DNA from: Streptomyces sp. ICC1
Lineage (GTDB): Bacteria > Actinomycetota > Actinomycetes > Streptomycetales > Streptomycetaceae
Length of the DNA: 64,000 nt
Direction of reading: 5' to 3'
NCBI RefSeq assembly: GCF_003287935.1
Contig: NZ_CP030287.1
Location: forward strand, 5,287,022 to 5,351,021
This document shows, one piece after another, positions 1-8,046 of this stretch (position 1 is its first letter; every line of letters begins with the position of its first letter). The notes under the pieces are model-generated. The model ran no database searches, was not told the DNA's origin, and saw only the letters and a list, made by a program, of their open reading frames with translations. A program made the translations under genes and the position numbers.

Positions 1-201
1 TTCGATGCCGTCGGCGGCCTCCCCGACGACGGCGATCCCGGGCTGCATGGCGAGCAGCGTGCGCAGACCGCTGCGGGTCACCTCGTCGTCGTCCGCGATC
101 AGGAGGGTGGTGCAACTGGAGGCGCCGGCGGTGTCAGTGGTGACGGCTGGGCTCGCGTCGGGGCCGGTCGCGACCGCTGCGCTCGCTTGTGAGCCGATCA
201 T
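1..201 (-). CDS. Response regulator, N-terminal part only (cut by window edge)
   Basis: The first 67 codons of a two-component response regulator are present; the gene runs off the left edge. After a 32-residue leader lacking obvious domains comes the receiver start TLLIADDDEVTRSGL, with the acidic triplet expected for Mg2+ binding, then GIAVVGEAADGIE, typical of NarL/FixJ receivers. The phospho-acceptor Asp and the output domain lie outside the window. The start is the ATG at 201, which overlaps the TGA of the upstream histidine kinase (ATGA), so the two are translationally coupled and are almost certainly a cognate pair. A LuxR-type HTH is the expected output domain, given the kinase type, but is not visible here. 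Confidence 0.85.
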   Translation of the reverse strand, partial: MIGSQASAAVATGPDASPAVTTDTAGASSCTTLLIADDDEVTRSGLRTLLAMQPGIAVVGEAADGIE

Positions 202-1472
202 GCGGGCAAGCGTACCGGCAGCCGGACCGCGAGCCGCCAGTGCTCCGGTCCGTCCGGACCGGCCTCGATTTCGCCGTGCAGGAGCCGCACGCGCTCCAAG
301 AGGCCGGGCAGGCCGTGCCCGGACGTCGGGAAGGGACCCGGGCTCCTTCCGCTCCCGGCTCCGGTCCGGTTGACCACGCCGAGCTCCAACGAGTCCGGCG
401 CGGTCGCCACCGTGACCCGGATCGGACCGCCCGCTCCGTGTCGCAGCGCGTTCGTCAGGCCTTCCTGCAGGATCCGGTACGCCGCCCGGGAAAGCGTCCC
501 CTGCACCTGCGCACAGTCGCCCGACAGCTCCGGCTCCACCACCGCGCCCGCGTGCCGCAGCCGGTCGAGCAGCTCGGGCAGGTCGGCCAGGGTTCGGGCC
601 GGTGCCCTCCCCACCTTCTCCTCGCGCAGCATGCCCAGCACATAGTCCAGGTCTTCAAGGGCGGCCCGGGTCGACTCCTCGATGGTGCGCAGGGCGGCCC
701 GCGCCGCCGCCGGGTCGACGCAGAGCACCTCGCCCGCCACCGCTGCCTGGATCGTGGCGGCCGTCAGGGTGTGCCCGATCGAGTCGTGCAACTCGTGGGC
801 CAGCCGGTTGCGTTCGGCCAGTACCCGCTCCCGCTCGGCCGCCAGCGCGAGCCGCTCGGCCGACGACGGACCCAGCAGCCTGGGCGCCAGCCACCGCAGG
901 GCGTGCGTCACCGCCAGGCACAGAGCCGCCGCCAGCAGCAGGCAGCAGAGCGCCGCTGCCCAGCTCTGCCAGCCGCTCTCCGCCCGCAGCGACCAGCCGT
1001 TCACACTCACCCCGACCTCGGCGCCGGCCCAACCACCGGGAAGGAGCAGGCCCGCGACGAACAGCAGGATGCTCAGCTGCGCCCCCGCCCACCCCAGCAC
1101 CACATGCGACAGCAGCCAGAGCGGGGTCCGCAGGCGGTCGGCGCCCGATGCCGTGGAAGGAGCCGCCCCGTCTCCGGGCGGCCGCGCACGCCGACGCTCG
1201 CCCACGGGATCCGGCAACGGCACCACCAGCATCCGCCGGGCGCAAGCGATCAGCACCCGCCGCGTGGTACGAGCCAGCCCGATCACGCCGATCAGTACGG
1301 ACCAGACCAGCACGGTCAGAGCGAACTGCACTCCCGAGGAAGCGGATGGCCACGCCACCGCCGGCAGGGCTGCGAAAGGCAGCAATGGAAGGCTCGCCAA
1401 CGCGCCGCAATAGGCGAAGAGCGCACCCGAATACGTGGAGCCGCGCAGCAGCGGCCGGATTCCTCTGAACAT
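198..1472 (-). CDS. Membrane sensor histidine kinase (HisKA_3 / NarL-type)
   Basis: Predicted 424-aa sensor kinase that autophosphorylates and passes phosphate to the adjacent regulator. Hydrophobic segments lie near residues 15-42, 48-68, 117-147 and 168-188, so sensing is probably in or at the membrane. The dimerisation/phosphoacceptor box LAHELHDSIGHTLTAA places the phospho-His at about H229, in the HisKA_3 arrangement. A HATPase_c domain follows, with RILQEGLTNALRHG (N-box) and SGHGLPGLLERV (G-box). I chose the ATG at 1472 because the frame remains open far upstream (to 1757) without protein-like sequence; no strong ribosome site supports either start. The signal sensed is not apparent. 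Confidence 0.85.
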   Translation of the reverse strand: MFRGIRPLLRGSTYSGALFAYCGALASLPLLPFAALPAVAWPSASSGVQFALTVLVWSVLIGVIGLARTTRRVLIACARRMLVVPLPDPVGERRRARPPGDGAAPSTASGADRLRTPLWLLSHVVLGWAGAQLSILLFVAGLLLPGGWAGAEVGVSVNGWSLRAESGWQSWAAALCCLLLAAALCLAVTHALRWLAPRLLGPSSAERLALAAERERVLAERNRLAHELHDSIGHTLTAATIQAAVAGEVLCVDPAAARAALRTIEESTRAALEDLDYVLGMLREEKVGRAPARTLADLPELLDRLRHAGAVVEPELSGDCAQVQGTLSRAAYRILQEGLTNALRHGAGGPIRVTVATAPDSLELGVVNRTGAGSGRSPGPFPTSGHGLPGLLERVRLLHGEIEAGPDGPEHWRLAVRLPVRLPA

Positions 1473-1615
1473 GGCCAGGCAAGTATGACCGGACGGCTCA
1501 CCGGCGGCCTCCCCCGATCGGGGGAGCGAACTCTCCCGCCTTCCCGCGATGTGTCCGTGGGTTCCCGAAACCAGAATCGTGGTCTCACCAGTTGACGGGA
1601 CGGAAGGACGGGCTG

Positions 1616-2038
1616 ATGAACGCTCAGGAGATCGAGACGACGCTGAATCACACGGTGTCCGCGCAGGACCAGGCCGTACGGACTCAGACGGCACCGAACG
1701 CAATGGCGCCGGGCCTGACAGCACCGAAGAACGGGCTGGCCACAGCCGCCATGACACTGGGCATCATCGGCCTGTGCACCTCGGTCGTCTTCGTCGGCGG
1801 CCCGCTCGCCGTGATGGGCCTGATCCTGGGCATCGCCGCGCTGATGGCGGCCAAGCGGACAGGTGTGGGCCGGGGCAAGGCCGTCACCGCCGTGGTGACG
1901 TCGTCCCTCGCGATCGTGGTGTCCGGGCTGGTCGCCGTGTTCATGCTCTGGTATGCGAACACGACGCAGGAGTGCTACCAGCCCGACAGCTTCCACCAGT
2001 ACACGCAGTGCGTCCACGAGCACCTCGACGGAAACTGA
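1616..2038 (+). CDS. Small two-TM membrane protein, DUF4190-like
   Basis: A 140-aa protein with a polar N-terminal 40 residues, two hydrophobic helices (about 43-72 and 87-108 of the product) separated by AAKRTGVGRGKA, and a short extracytoplasmic tail with two Cys (QECYQP and YTQCVHEH). The helix-(G)RGKA-helix layout is what I associate with DUF4190 proteins, often preceded by Pro/Gln-rich leaders. The ATG at 1616 has GGAAGGA about 8 nt upstream and is preferred over the in-frame TTG at 1592. It is divergent from the histidine kinase, so the regulator pair may control it, but that is inference. No catalytic motif is seen. Confidence 0.6.
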   Translation: MNAQEIETTLNHTVSAQDQAVRTQTAPNAMAPGLTAPKNGLATAAMTLGIIGLCTSVVFVGGPLAVMGLILGIAALMAAKRTGVGRGKAVTAVVTSSLAIVVSGLVAVFMLWYANTTQECYQPDSFHQYTQCVHEHLDGN

Positions 2039-2380
2039 ACGGCCTTTCCGTTCCCTCACCGGTGCACCGGCTGCCCGCTTTCCCCGACAAGGAGGCGATG
2101 TTCACCTCGTCCGATGCGCCTTCGATGCTGGCCGACGCCGGGAAATGGTCGCTGTCCTCCGGAACTTCCTCAAGTAGCACTTGGTCCCGGCCGCGGGCAT
2201 CGGTCTGGAGCCGGCAGGCGAATGCGCGTGACACGGCCCGACCGGCGCGTATCTCACACCCCCAGGAGTGCCGGAATCGAGAACTGACGGCGCTGGGCCT
2301 TCCGCCCCGCCTGGCCGTCGGTGAAGCGTGATGGGCTCCTGATCTTCATCTCTGCGCGGTGCCCCCTTCGTGATCGTCCT
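2039..2380. other. Gene-poor gap before the broken acetyltransferase
   Basis: About 340 bases with no convincing coding region. The only structure noted is a 12-bp perfect palindrome, CCGGTGCACCGG, at 2059-2070, shortly after the preceding stop codon. It lacks a T-run and is too short to call a terminator. Confidence 0.4.
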
Positions 2381-2910
2381 ATGAGTCAGCACTCGGTAGC
2401 CTTGGACAAGATCGTTTTGGGGGACTGGCCGGCCGTTCACTCGTGGGCGTGTCTCCCGGAGGTGTGCCGCTATCAGTCCTGGGGGCCGAACACGCAGGTC
2501 CAGACGCAGGACTTCGTGGACTCCGCGGTCAAGGCCTGGTCGGGCACCCCACAGCACCGGTTCCCCTGCATCGCCCGCGTCGGGCGGGATGTGGTGGGCA
2601 TGGGTGAGTTGCATGTCCGCAGCCACAAGCAGCGCCAGGGCGAGATCTCCTACATCGTGCATCCCCGGGTATGGGGACAGGTCATCGGCATGGAAATGGG
2701 TCGGCAGCTGCTCGCGCACGGGTTCGGCGAGCTGGGCTCCATCGCATCCATGCCACCTGTGACCCGAGGAATCTCGGCTCCTCCCGAGTGCTGTCCAAGA
2801 TCGGTATGACGCACGAGGGACGTCTGCGCGACACGGCTCTGCTCCACGACGGCTGGCGAGACTCCGTGATCTTCAGCAGCCTCGAAGGGGAATGGCGCTC
2901 CACTGCGTAG
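2381..2910 (+). pseudogene. GNAT acetyltransferase gene broken by a one-base deletion
   Basis: Two reading frames together give one RimJ/RimL-type GNAT protein of about 176 residues. The first frame starts at ATG 2381 (MSQHSVALDKI) and carries the beta4/acetyl-CoA region GEISYIVHPRVWGQVIGMEM. It goes out of frame near 2737, after FGELG. The adjacent frame then supplies the family's C-terminal signature LHRIHATCDPRNLGSSRVL and KIGMTHEGRLRD, ending at 2910. The combined length of 530 nt is one base short of a whole number of codons, so a single lost base restores the frame. Either the gene is dead or the assembly has an indel; neighbouring broken genes favour decay. The substrate is unknown. 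Confidence 0.75.
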
Positions 2911-2939
2911 ACCCGCCTGTGGGGTGCTGTCGAGTTTCG

Positions 2940-3248
2940 GGTTCCACTTGTGGGACGTGTTGCGGGCTTCCTTCCGGTCGGGCAGAGCTTCGCCCTTGCG
3001 CCGGCGGTGGGGCATGAGGAGTCCGGTGTCGGGACAGCCGCCGTCGGCAGCTTTGGCGCCGGATTCCTCCCATGCCTTGCAGTCGTTGCGGTTGCCCGGG
3101 GGTGGGGCCGGTCGACCACCACGACGAGCCGGGTATCGGCGTCGATGACCACCTGGTGGTTGGTGGAGTACCGATGGATGGTTCTTCGATCGTCGGCGAT
3201 GGTGTGGTTGCGGGTGGGTACCAGGGACGCCGTGATCACACCAGCCAC
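2940..3248 (-). mobile_element. IS5/IS112-type transposase remnant, internally deleted and frameshifted
   Basis: The minus strand encodes pieces of a DDE transposase. From 3248 it reads MAGVITAS, then LVPTRNHTIADDR, YSTNHQVVIDADTRLVVV and a frameshift into PPGNRNDCKAWEESGAKAAD, then TGLLMPHRRRKGEALP and ARNTSHK, after which similarity fades near 2940. From memory, MAGVITAS is the N terminus of this family and LVPTR lies about 100 residues further on, so the opening third appears deleted; a second small deletion seems to lie between AKAAD and GLLMPH. No terminal inverted repeats were found. It cannot encode an active enzyme. Confidence 0.75.
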
Positions 3249-3429
3249 AGCGAGAGCATCTCAGTTGCCGGCGCCATTCGCAGTGGCCTCGAGCGGCCGG
3301 CTTCGTTCGCTTTCGGCAGCAGAGTTCGTCTGGTTGCTCGAGTGGCGGTGAGCCAGGAGCGCGGGCTGAGGAAACGGTTGTGCGCCCCGTGTGATCGGCG
3401 TGGATGCTGACTGGCCGGAGGTACTGAAG

Positions 3430-3918
3430 ATGATCGATGTTGTACTGAAGCTGTCAGCCCGTGATCTGGTGCATGCCGATCTGGCGTCGTGCGGGTGGGC
3501 AGGTTCTGACCACCACTTGGCCGGCGTTGCCAAGCAGTTGGAACGGGCCCGGACCGGTGAGGTCGACTACCTCGCGGTCTGCCCTGCAACGGACATCCCC
3601 GTGGCGAAGGGCGGCGTCGACTACCAGGTCAAGGAGGGCGCCGGTACTTTGTGGCAACTGGCAGTCCACCCCGCCTTGCAGTCGTGCGGGATCGGCACGT
3701 TCCTTGTCGAAGCCGCAGAACTGCGGATCAGGGAGCGTGGTCTGCGGCAGGCCGAACTGGCCGTGGAAGAAGGCAACCCCCGGGCGCGTGCGCTGTACCA
3801 GCGACTGGGCTATGTCGCGTACGACCGTCAGCCGGACTCGTGGGACCAACAAGCCCCTGATGGATCGTTGCGCCGCTACGAAACGATGTGCATGCTGATG
3901 CGGAAGGAACTCTCATAG
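3430..3918 (+). CDS. GNAT family N-acetyltransferase
   Basis: An intact 162-aa GNAT protein. Motif A is clear: LWQLAVHPALQSCGIGTFLV with the Q/R-x-x-G-x-G-type acetyl-CoA pyrophosphate loop (SCGIGT), followed by the RIRERGLRQAELAVEEGN strand and ARALYQRLGY, the C-terminal motif B. The ATG at 3430 is chosen because GGCCGGAGG ends 8 nt upstream; an in-frame GTG at 3391 lacks such a site. The short N-terminal region has no second domain. The acceptor (amine, amino acid or protein N terminus) cannot be told from sequence. It lies between an IS remnant and the SRPBCC/TetR pair and seems to be transcribed alone. Confidence 0.8.
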   Translation: MIDVVLKLSARDLVHADLASCGWAGSDHHLAGVAKQLERARTGEVDYLAVCPATDIPVAKGGVDYQVKEGAGTLWQLAVHPALQSCGIGTFLVEAAELRIRERGLRQAELAVEEGNPRARALYQRLGYVAYDRQPDSWDQQAPDGSLRRYETMCMLMRKELS

Positions 3919-4073
3919 GCCCCAGCCTCGAGCGCCCCTCTGCGTCGACCCCACGTGGACCGTGTGGGAGGGTTCGCCCGGCGACGAGAGCGTGCGGAAC
4001 CACCCGAGGACCACCAGCTGGCGCATCTCGACCGAATTCCGAAGACTTGCTACGGGACGGGACGGGACAGCCC

Positions 4074-4559
4074 TTAGCGTGCGAGCGCGCGGAGCAGGCG
4101 TACGTACGGAGTCCAGCGGGCCGGGCGGGCCACCGTGCCCGTGCAGGCGAGCTCGGCGCAGTCCAGGCTGTCCTCCAGGCAGGCGTCGTGCATCGGGCGA
4201 TAGGCCACGGGCCAGGTCAGGCGCGCCAGGCCGCTGGTCTTCATCGCGAGGGTGTGCCGCAGCACGGTGCGTTCTTCATCGACGGGCAGCACCGCGAACT
4301 CGTGGAAGCCGTGGAATCCGCGCGGCCCGCTGAAGGCGAAGCGGACCCAGGTCCCGGGCACGTACGCCGTGACCGTGTAGCGGACCGGGCCGTGGCCGCC
4401 GGTCGCGCCGACCGCCAGTGGACGGTCGAACTCCACCGCGGGCCAGTTCGGGTGCGGCCAGAGCCGGTCCGCCACGCCGCCGGACAGACTGTCTATGAGC
4501 GCGCCCACCTCACTGCCCTTGGCGGCCAGCAGGCGCTCGTGCACGTTGTAGACGCCCAT
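4074..4559 (-). CDS. SRPBCC (START/Bet v1-like) family protein
   Basis: A 161-aa protein with the beta-rich pattern of polyketide cyclase/START-like ligand-binding folds: an N-terminal helix (NVHERLLAA), then GHGPVRYTVTAYVPGTWVRF, FHGFHEFAVLPVDEERTVL and a long C-terminal helix containing ARLTWPVAYRPMHDACLEDSL. The start is the ATG at 4559, preceded by GGAGGGGAGG. It is divergent from a TetR gene, with a long perfect palindrome covering both ribosome-site regions, so it is probably repressed by that TetR. It may bind or modify a small hydrophobic ligand; no catalytic residues are recognisable. Confidence 0.7.
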   Translation of the reverse strand: MGVYNVHERLLAAKGSEVGALIDSLSGGVADRLWPHPNWPAVEFDRPLAVGATGGHGPVRYTVTAYVPGTWVRFAFSGPRGFHGFHEFAVLPVDEERTVLRHTLAMKTSGLARLTWPVAYRPMHDACLEDSLDCAELACTGTVARPARWTPYVRLLRALAR

Positions 4560-4567
4560 GCGTCCTC

Positions 4568-4609
4568 CCCTCCAGATTATTAGAGAGCAGTCTCTAATAA
4601 TCTGGAGGG
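4568..4609. promoter_or_regulatory. 19-bp perfect inverted repeat, probable TetR operator
   Basis: Arms at 4568-4586 and 4591-4609 are perfect reverse complements separated by GCAG. The core half-site is TCCAGATTATTAGAGA. The AT-rich centre contrasts with the GC-rich surroundings and includes TAATAAT, a plausible -10 element. Because the arms reach the AGGAGG-like sites of both divergent genes, a bound dimer would block transcription of both the SRPBCC gene and tetR. The geometry is what autoregulated TetR pairs use; binding itself is inferred. Confidence 0.8.
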
Positions 4610-4622
4610 TACTCTCTGATTC

Positions 4623-5258
4623 ATGGCGAGACCACCCCGCTTCCACACCGACCAGATCCTCGACGCCGCCGTCCGGCTGGCCGCCTCTGCCGGCCCGGCA
4701 GGCGTGACCATGTCCGCCGTCGCCCAGGCGATCGGCGCGCCGAGCGGGTCCATGTACCACCGCTTTCCCGGCCGTACGGCACTGCTCGCCGAGGTGTGGC
4801 TGCGTACCGTAGAGCGCTTCCAGGAGGGGTACTTTGCCGCGCTGGGCAGCGCCCCCGACCCCCGCCGGGCCGCCCGCGCGGCCGCCCGGCACGTCGTCTC
4901 CTGGAGCCGAGCCCACCCACAGGAGGCCTCGCTCCTCCTCTACGGCGCCGAGGAGTTCGGCCGCGCCGACTGGTCCGAGGAACACAAGGAGCGCGCGGAC
5001 CTGGGCAACCAGCGCGTGTTCGGCTCCCTCGGCTCCCTCGCCAAAGCCCTCGGCGCGGCGGCCCCCCAGGACCATGAGCGCATCACCCTGGCCCTGATCG
5101 ACCTGCCGCTGTCCCTGGTCCGCCGCCATCTGCGCGCCGGGCAGCCGCTGCCGCCGCACGCAGAGGACCTCGCCGAGGAATGCGTGGCGGCTCTGCTGGC
5201 TGCCGGGGGGACCGGGAAGACTTCGCCACACCACCAGCCACACCACACCTCCACCTGA
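4623..5258 (+). CDS. TetR/AcrR family transcriptional regulator
   Basis: A 211-aa regulator. The N-terminal HTH spans about residues 8-52: QILDAAVRLAASAG, then VTMSAVAQAIGAPSGSMYHRF with the recognition helix GAPSGSMYHRFPGR and the following helix ALLAEVWLRTVERF. The C-terminal ligand-binding region is helical (HPQEASLLLYGAEEF, ALIDLPLSLVRRHL) and ends in a His-rich tail (SPHHQPHHTST). The ATG at 4623 lies 13 nt after GGAGGG, which is part of the operator palindrome. Its most likely targets are itself and the divergent SRPBCC gene. The ligand is unknown. Confidence 0.85.
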   Translation: MARPPRFHTDQILDAAVRLAASAGPAGVTMSAVAQAIGAPSGSMYHRFPGRTALLAEVWLRTVERFQEGYFAALGSAPDPRRAARAAARHVVSWSRAHPQEASLLLYGAEEFGRADWSEEHKERADLGNQRVFGSLGSLAKALGAAAPQDHERITLALIDLPLSLVRRHLRAGQPLPPHAEDLAEECVAALLAAGGTGKTSPHHQPHHTST

Positions 5259-5405
5259 ATCAGCCACCCGCGAAGTACGGTCTGGCCGGCCAGCGCCTCC
5301 CAGTCCTGTTTGAGCACTGGGGCCAGGGCTGACCGGCCGGCTATGACTCAGCGCCGCCGTACTTGGATCTCGGCCCGGAGCGTTCTGGTTGGCCCGCCCG
5401 CTCCT

Positions 5406-5428
5406 TTGCGGACAGAAACTGTCCGCAA
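5406..5428. promoter_or_regulatory. 10-bp perfect palindrome upstream of the TIGR03086-type gene
   Basis: Arms TTGCGGACAG and CTGTCCGCAA are separated by AAA. The 23-bp size and symmetry suit a dimeric repressor operator (MarR, TetR or HxlR class). It lies about 120 bp before the GTG at 5548, in a 289-bp gap otherwise without coding signal. It could instead be a weak terminator for the upstream tetR, but no T-run follows. Confidence 0.5.
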
Positions 5429-5547
5429 GCCCGTGCACTCTGAAGTTGCTGGTGCGGCTACCCGGGCTTCGACTGGGTGCTGGAGCCGACTGGCGAGCCC
5501 TGCGGCTACGCGGCCGCAGGCTCCTCACCCCCGAGAAAGGCGCAACC

Positions 5548-6112
5548 GTGTCCGAGATCGTGCTGCTGGAGAAGGCCCTCAACCACACCACCGGGCTGCT
5601 GGGCAACGTCACGCCCGACCAGTACGGCCAGCCCACCCCCTGCGAGGACTTTGACGTGCGGTCCCTGGCCAACCACCTGGTCGCCGGCAACCCCTACTAC
5701 GTCACCCTCGCCCAGGGCGGCGGCCCGGACTTCTCCCTCTTCGCCCGCGACCAGATCGGCGACGAGCAGCCCGGCGACCTGCTACGCACGCGGCGCCAAG
5801 GAAGTGCTCGCCGCCTGGCAGGCCGACGGCGCCCTGGAGCGGCAGATGCCGCTGCCCGGCGGCGGCACGGGTCCTCGGATCGTGGACCTGCACCTGCTTG
5901 AGGCCGTCCTGCACAGCTGGGACTTGGCCACCGCCACCGGCCAGGACCGTACCGGCGACCCCGACGCCGTCCAGGCCGCCGTCGCCGGCTGGTACGGGAA
6001 CTTCCCCGACGAGATCCGCGCCGTGACCGGCATGTTCGGCCCCTCCAAGCCCGCCGCCGACGACGCCCCGGCAGCCGACCGGCTCGCCGCCTACTTCGGC
6101 CGCACCGGCTGA
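5548..6112 (+). pseudogene. TIGR03086-type metal-binding (DinB/maleylpyruvate isomerase-like) gene with +1 frameshift
   Basis: The gene starts at GTG 5548 (GAGAAAGG 7 nt upstream) and reads VSEIVLLEKALNHT, then the N-terminal helix bundle with the metal-ligand region PCEDFDVRSLANHLVAG. Near 5782 the frame changes: the first frame continues into Arg-rich noise, while the +1 frame gives YARGAKEVLAAWQADGA, the second conserved region LHLLEAVLHSWDLA and a good C terminus to 6112. The 565-nt span has one base too many, and dropping one C in CTGCTACGC restores DLYARGAKE. The intact family binds a metal in a four-helix bundle and is related to mycothiol-dependent isomerases. Whether this is true decay or a base-call error is undecided. 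Confidence 0.75.
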
Positions 6113-6236
6113 CCCCGAAAGTCGAAGGCCGGCCGGTGGCTGCACGCGGCCGCACGGAGGTCCAGGTGCCGTGCCAGCAACGTGCGCCATGGACAATCAC
6201 CGGGTACCGGACGCCTGATCCCCCGATACGAGGCTC

Positions 6237-6264
6237 CGCCCCGGACCGCCCCCGGTCCGGGGCG
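6237..6264. terminator. GC-rich hairpin between broken genes
   Basis: An 11-bp perfect stem, CGCCCCGGACC against GGTCCGGGGCG, closes a 6-nt loop. It stands after the TIGR03086-type gene and before the winged-helix gene, both read rightward, and would serve as a terminator for the former. No poly-T tail, as usual in streptomycetes. Confidence 0.65.
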
Positions 6265-6334
6265 CAGCCCCTTCTCCCGTCCGCACCAGCGAAAGGACGG
6301 CACCAGGCGGCCGCGATGGCCGTCGGCCCTTGCC

Positions 6335-7513
6335 ATGACCAATGTCCGAGCGAAGATCACCGACGAGTAGCGGCGCGCCCGCGTCACCACCGCCCACCTC
6401 CTCACACCGGCGTCCCGCGCACGCACACCAGAGCAGGTCGCCGCCGCGCTGCTCGCCCTGCACGCCACCGACCCCGCCACCGTCTACCTGTCGGTGGCCG
6501 CACGCACGGCAGACCCGGCGCCGGCGCTCCTGGAGCAGGCCCTGTACGAGGATCGGTCTCTGGTACGGATGCTGTGCATGCGCCGCACCATGTTCGTCGT
6601 CCCCCGCGACCTCGCACCCGTCGTCGACGCCTCCACCGCCCGGGCCGTCGCGGCCCGCGAACGCAGGAACCTCCTCAAGGTCCTGGGCGAACAGCACGGC
6701 CACGGCGAAGCCTGGCTGGCCACCACCGAGAACGCCGTGCTCGCGGCCCTCGCCGACCTCGGTGAGGGCACCGCTGCCCAGCTCGCCGACGCCGTACCCG
6801 CCCTGAGGACCCAGATCTCCGTCTCCCCGGGCAAGCCGTACGCGGCCACGCCGCGCATCACCAGCCGCGTACTCGGAGTGATGGCCGCCGAGAGCCGCAT
6901 CCGCCGCGGCCGCCCCCTGGGCACCTGGGCCTCCTCCCAGTTCCGCTGGACCACAGCCGAACCCCACCCCGATCTCGACGCCGAGGACGCCAGAGCCGAG
7001 CTCGCCGCCCACTACCTGCGGGCTTTCGGACCCGCCACCACCGATGACGTCAAATGGTGGACCGGCTGGACCCTCACCGACACCCGAAAAGCGATCGCCC
7101 GCACCGGTGCCGCGGACGTCGACCTCTCCCACGGCCCCGGGCACGCGCTGCCCGAGCACCTGGACCCGCCCACCCGGACCGAACCCGCGGCCGTCCTGCT
7201 TCCCGGGCTCGACCCCACCCCTATGGGGTGGCGTCACCGCGACTGGTACCTCGACCCCGCCCTCGTTCCCGAACTCTTCGACGCCTACGGCAACATCGGA
7301 CCTACCCTCTGGTGGAACGGGCGCATCGGCGGCGGCTGGGCCCAACGCCCCGACGGCGACATCGCGACCCACGCCCTCACCCCCGAAGGCCGCGGCAACG
7401 AGGCCCAAGCAGCCATCACCGTCGAGGCCGCCCGCATGGCCACCTTCCTCGGCGACATCCGTATCCGCCCCAGCATGCGCACCCCCCTCGAACGCCGCCT
7501 CGCCACCAGCTAA
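6335..7513 (+). pseudogene. Winged-helix DNA-binding domain protein (HTH_42 type) interrupted by amber codon 12
   Basis: From ATG 6335 the frame reads MTNVRAKITDE, then TAG at 6368-6370, and continues without a further stop as RRARVTTAHLLTPASRA to 7513. The rest matches the winged-helix family (PF06224-like): YLSVAARTADPAPAL, the MRRTMFVVP strand, TPRITSRVLGVMAAESRI, FGPATTDDVKWWTGWT and LLPGLDPTPMGWRHRDWYL. A full protein would be about 392 aa; the family usually opens TxVRAKISDEQRRAR, so the stop looks like a CAG-to-TAG change. A GTG at 6494 could reinitiate a 339-aa product lacking about the first 53 residues. Some members of the family have been linked to DNA repair. Confidence 0.8.
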
Positions 7514-7591
7514 GTCTCCCGTCGGCGGCATGGGCAAGTCCGGCGGCCCTGGGCAAGCCTAGATAGTCGGGGTGGCTGGGAGCCGGGACGC

Positions 7592-7864
7592 ATGGACACA
7601 GATGAGAGACTGCTGCGCGGCCGGATCTACGGCAAGGACCAGGAATCCCCGGCCCGGCCCCCAACCAGGCCGCACCTGCGCCGAATTCGTCGGCGGCCGG
7701 TAGGCGGACTGCTCTTCGTCGTCACCGGCTGGACAGCGGACGAGATTGCGACAGGCGTCGCGCTGAGGACCGAGATCGGGCAGTTCGGCCCCAGCGGTCG
7801 GGCCCTGTCCGGCCCGTGCCCGGGGGAGCGGCGTCGCTGGGACTGGTCCGGCTACACGCCCTGA
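7592..7864 (+). CDS. Hypothetical 90-aa protein
   Basis: The ATG at 7592 follows AGCCGGGA and opens MDTDERLLRGRIYGKD. The second half, GGLLFVVTGWTADEIATGVA, TEIGQFGPSGRA and a tryptophan-rich end RRWDWSGYTP, looks like real folded protein, whereas the middle RPHLRRIRRRPV is Arg-rich and could reflect a local frame problem. I recall short streptomycete proteins with a GGPLDGLLLDVTGW-type core that this resembles, but I cannot name a function. A strong hairpin follows directly after its stop codon, supporting transcription in this direction. Confidence 0.5.
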   Translation: MDTDERLLRGRIYGKDQESPARPPTRPHLRRIRRRPVGGLLFVVTGWTADEIATGVALRTEIGQFGPSGRALSGPCPGERRRWDWSGYTP

Positions 7865-7874
7865 CCGGAAACGA

Positions 7875-7910
7875 CGACGGGCCGCACCGAGGATGCCGTG
7901 CGGCCCGTCG
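7875..7910. terminator. Terminator hairpin between convergent genes
   Basis: A 13-bp perfect stem, CGACGGGCCGCAC against GTGCGGCCCGTCG, closes a 10-nt loop. It lies right after the 90-aa gene and about 140 bp beyond the end of the convergent membrane-protein gene, so it may act on both strands. Confidence 0.8.
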
Positions 7911-8046
7911 CCGTCTGCTCGAGCAGGTCAGTTGCCGAGCCGGCCCTGCCGGCCCCCGGCGCAGTCCGGTTGGGCGGGCCTCGTCTGATCATGTGGGCCG
8001 TGGCCGAGCGGCTCGTTGCGGCTGGCCAGTGACGTCTGGAGGCCGC

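Noticed and set aside
5259..5547. Possible small gene (rightward frame from 5310) before the TIGR03086-type gene
   Set aside because: Its product is Arg/Pro-rich with no pattern and overlaps the palindrome; no ribosome site was found.
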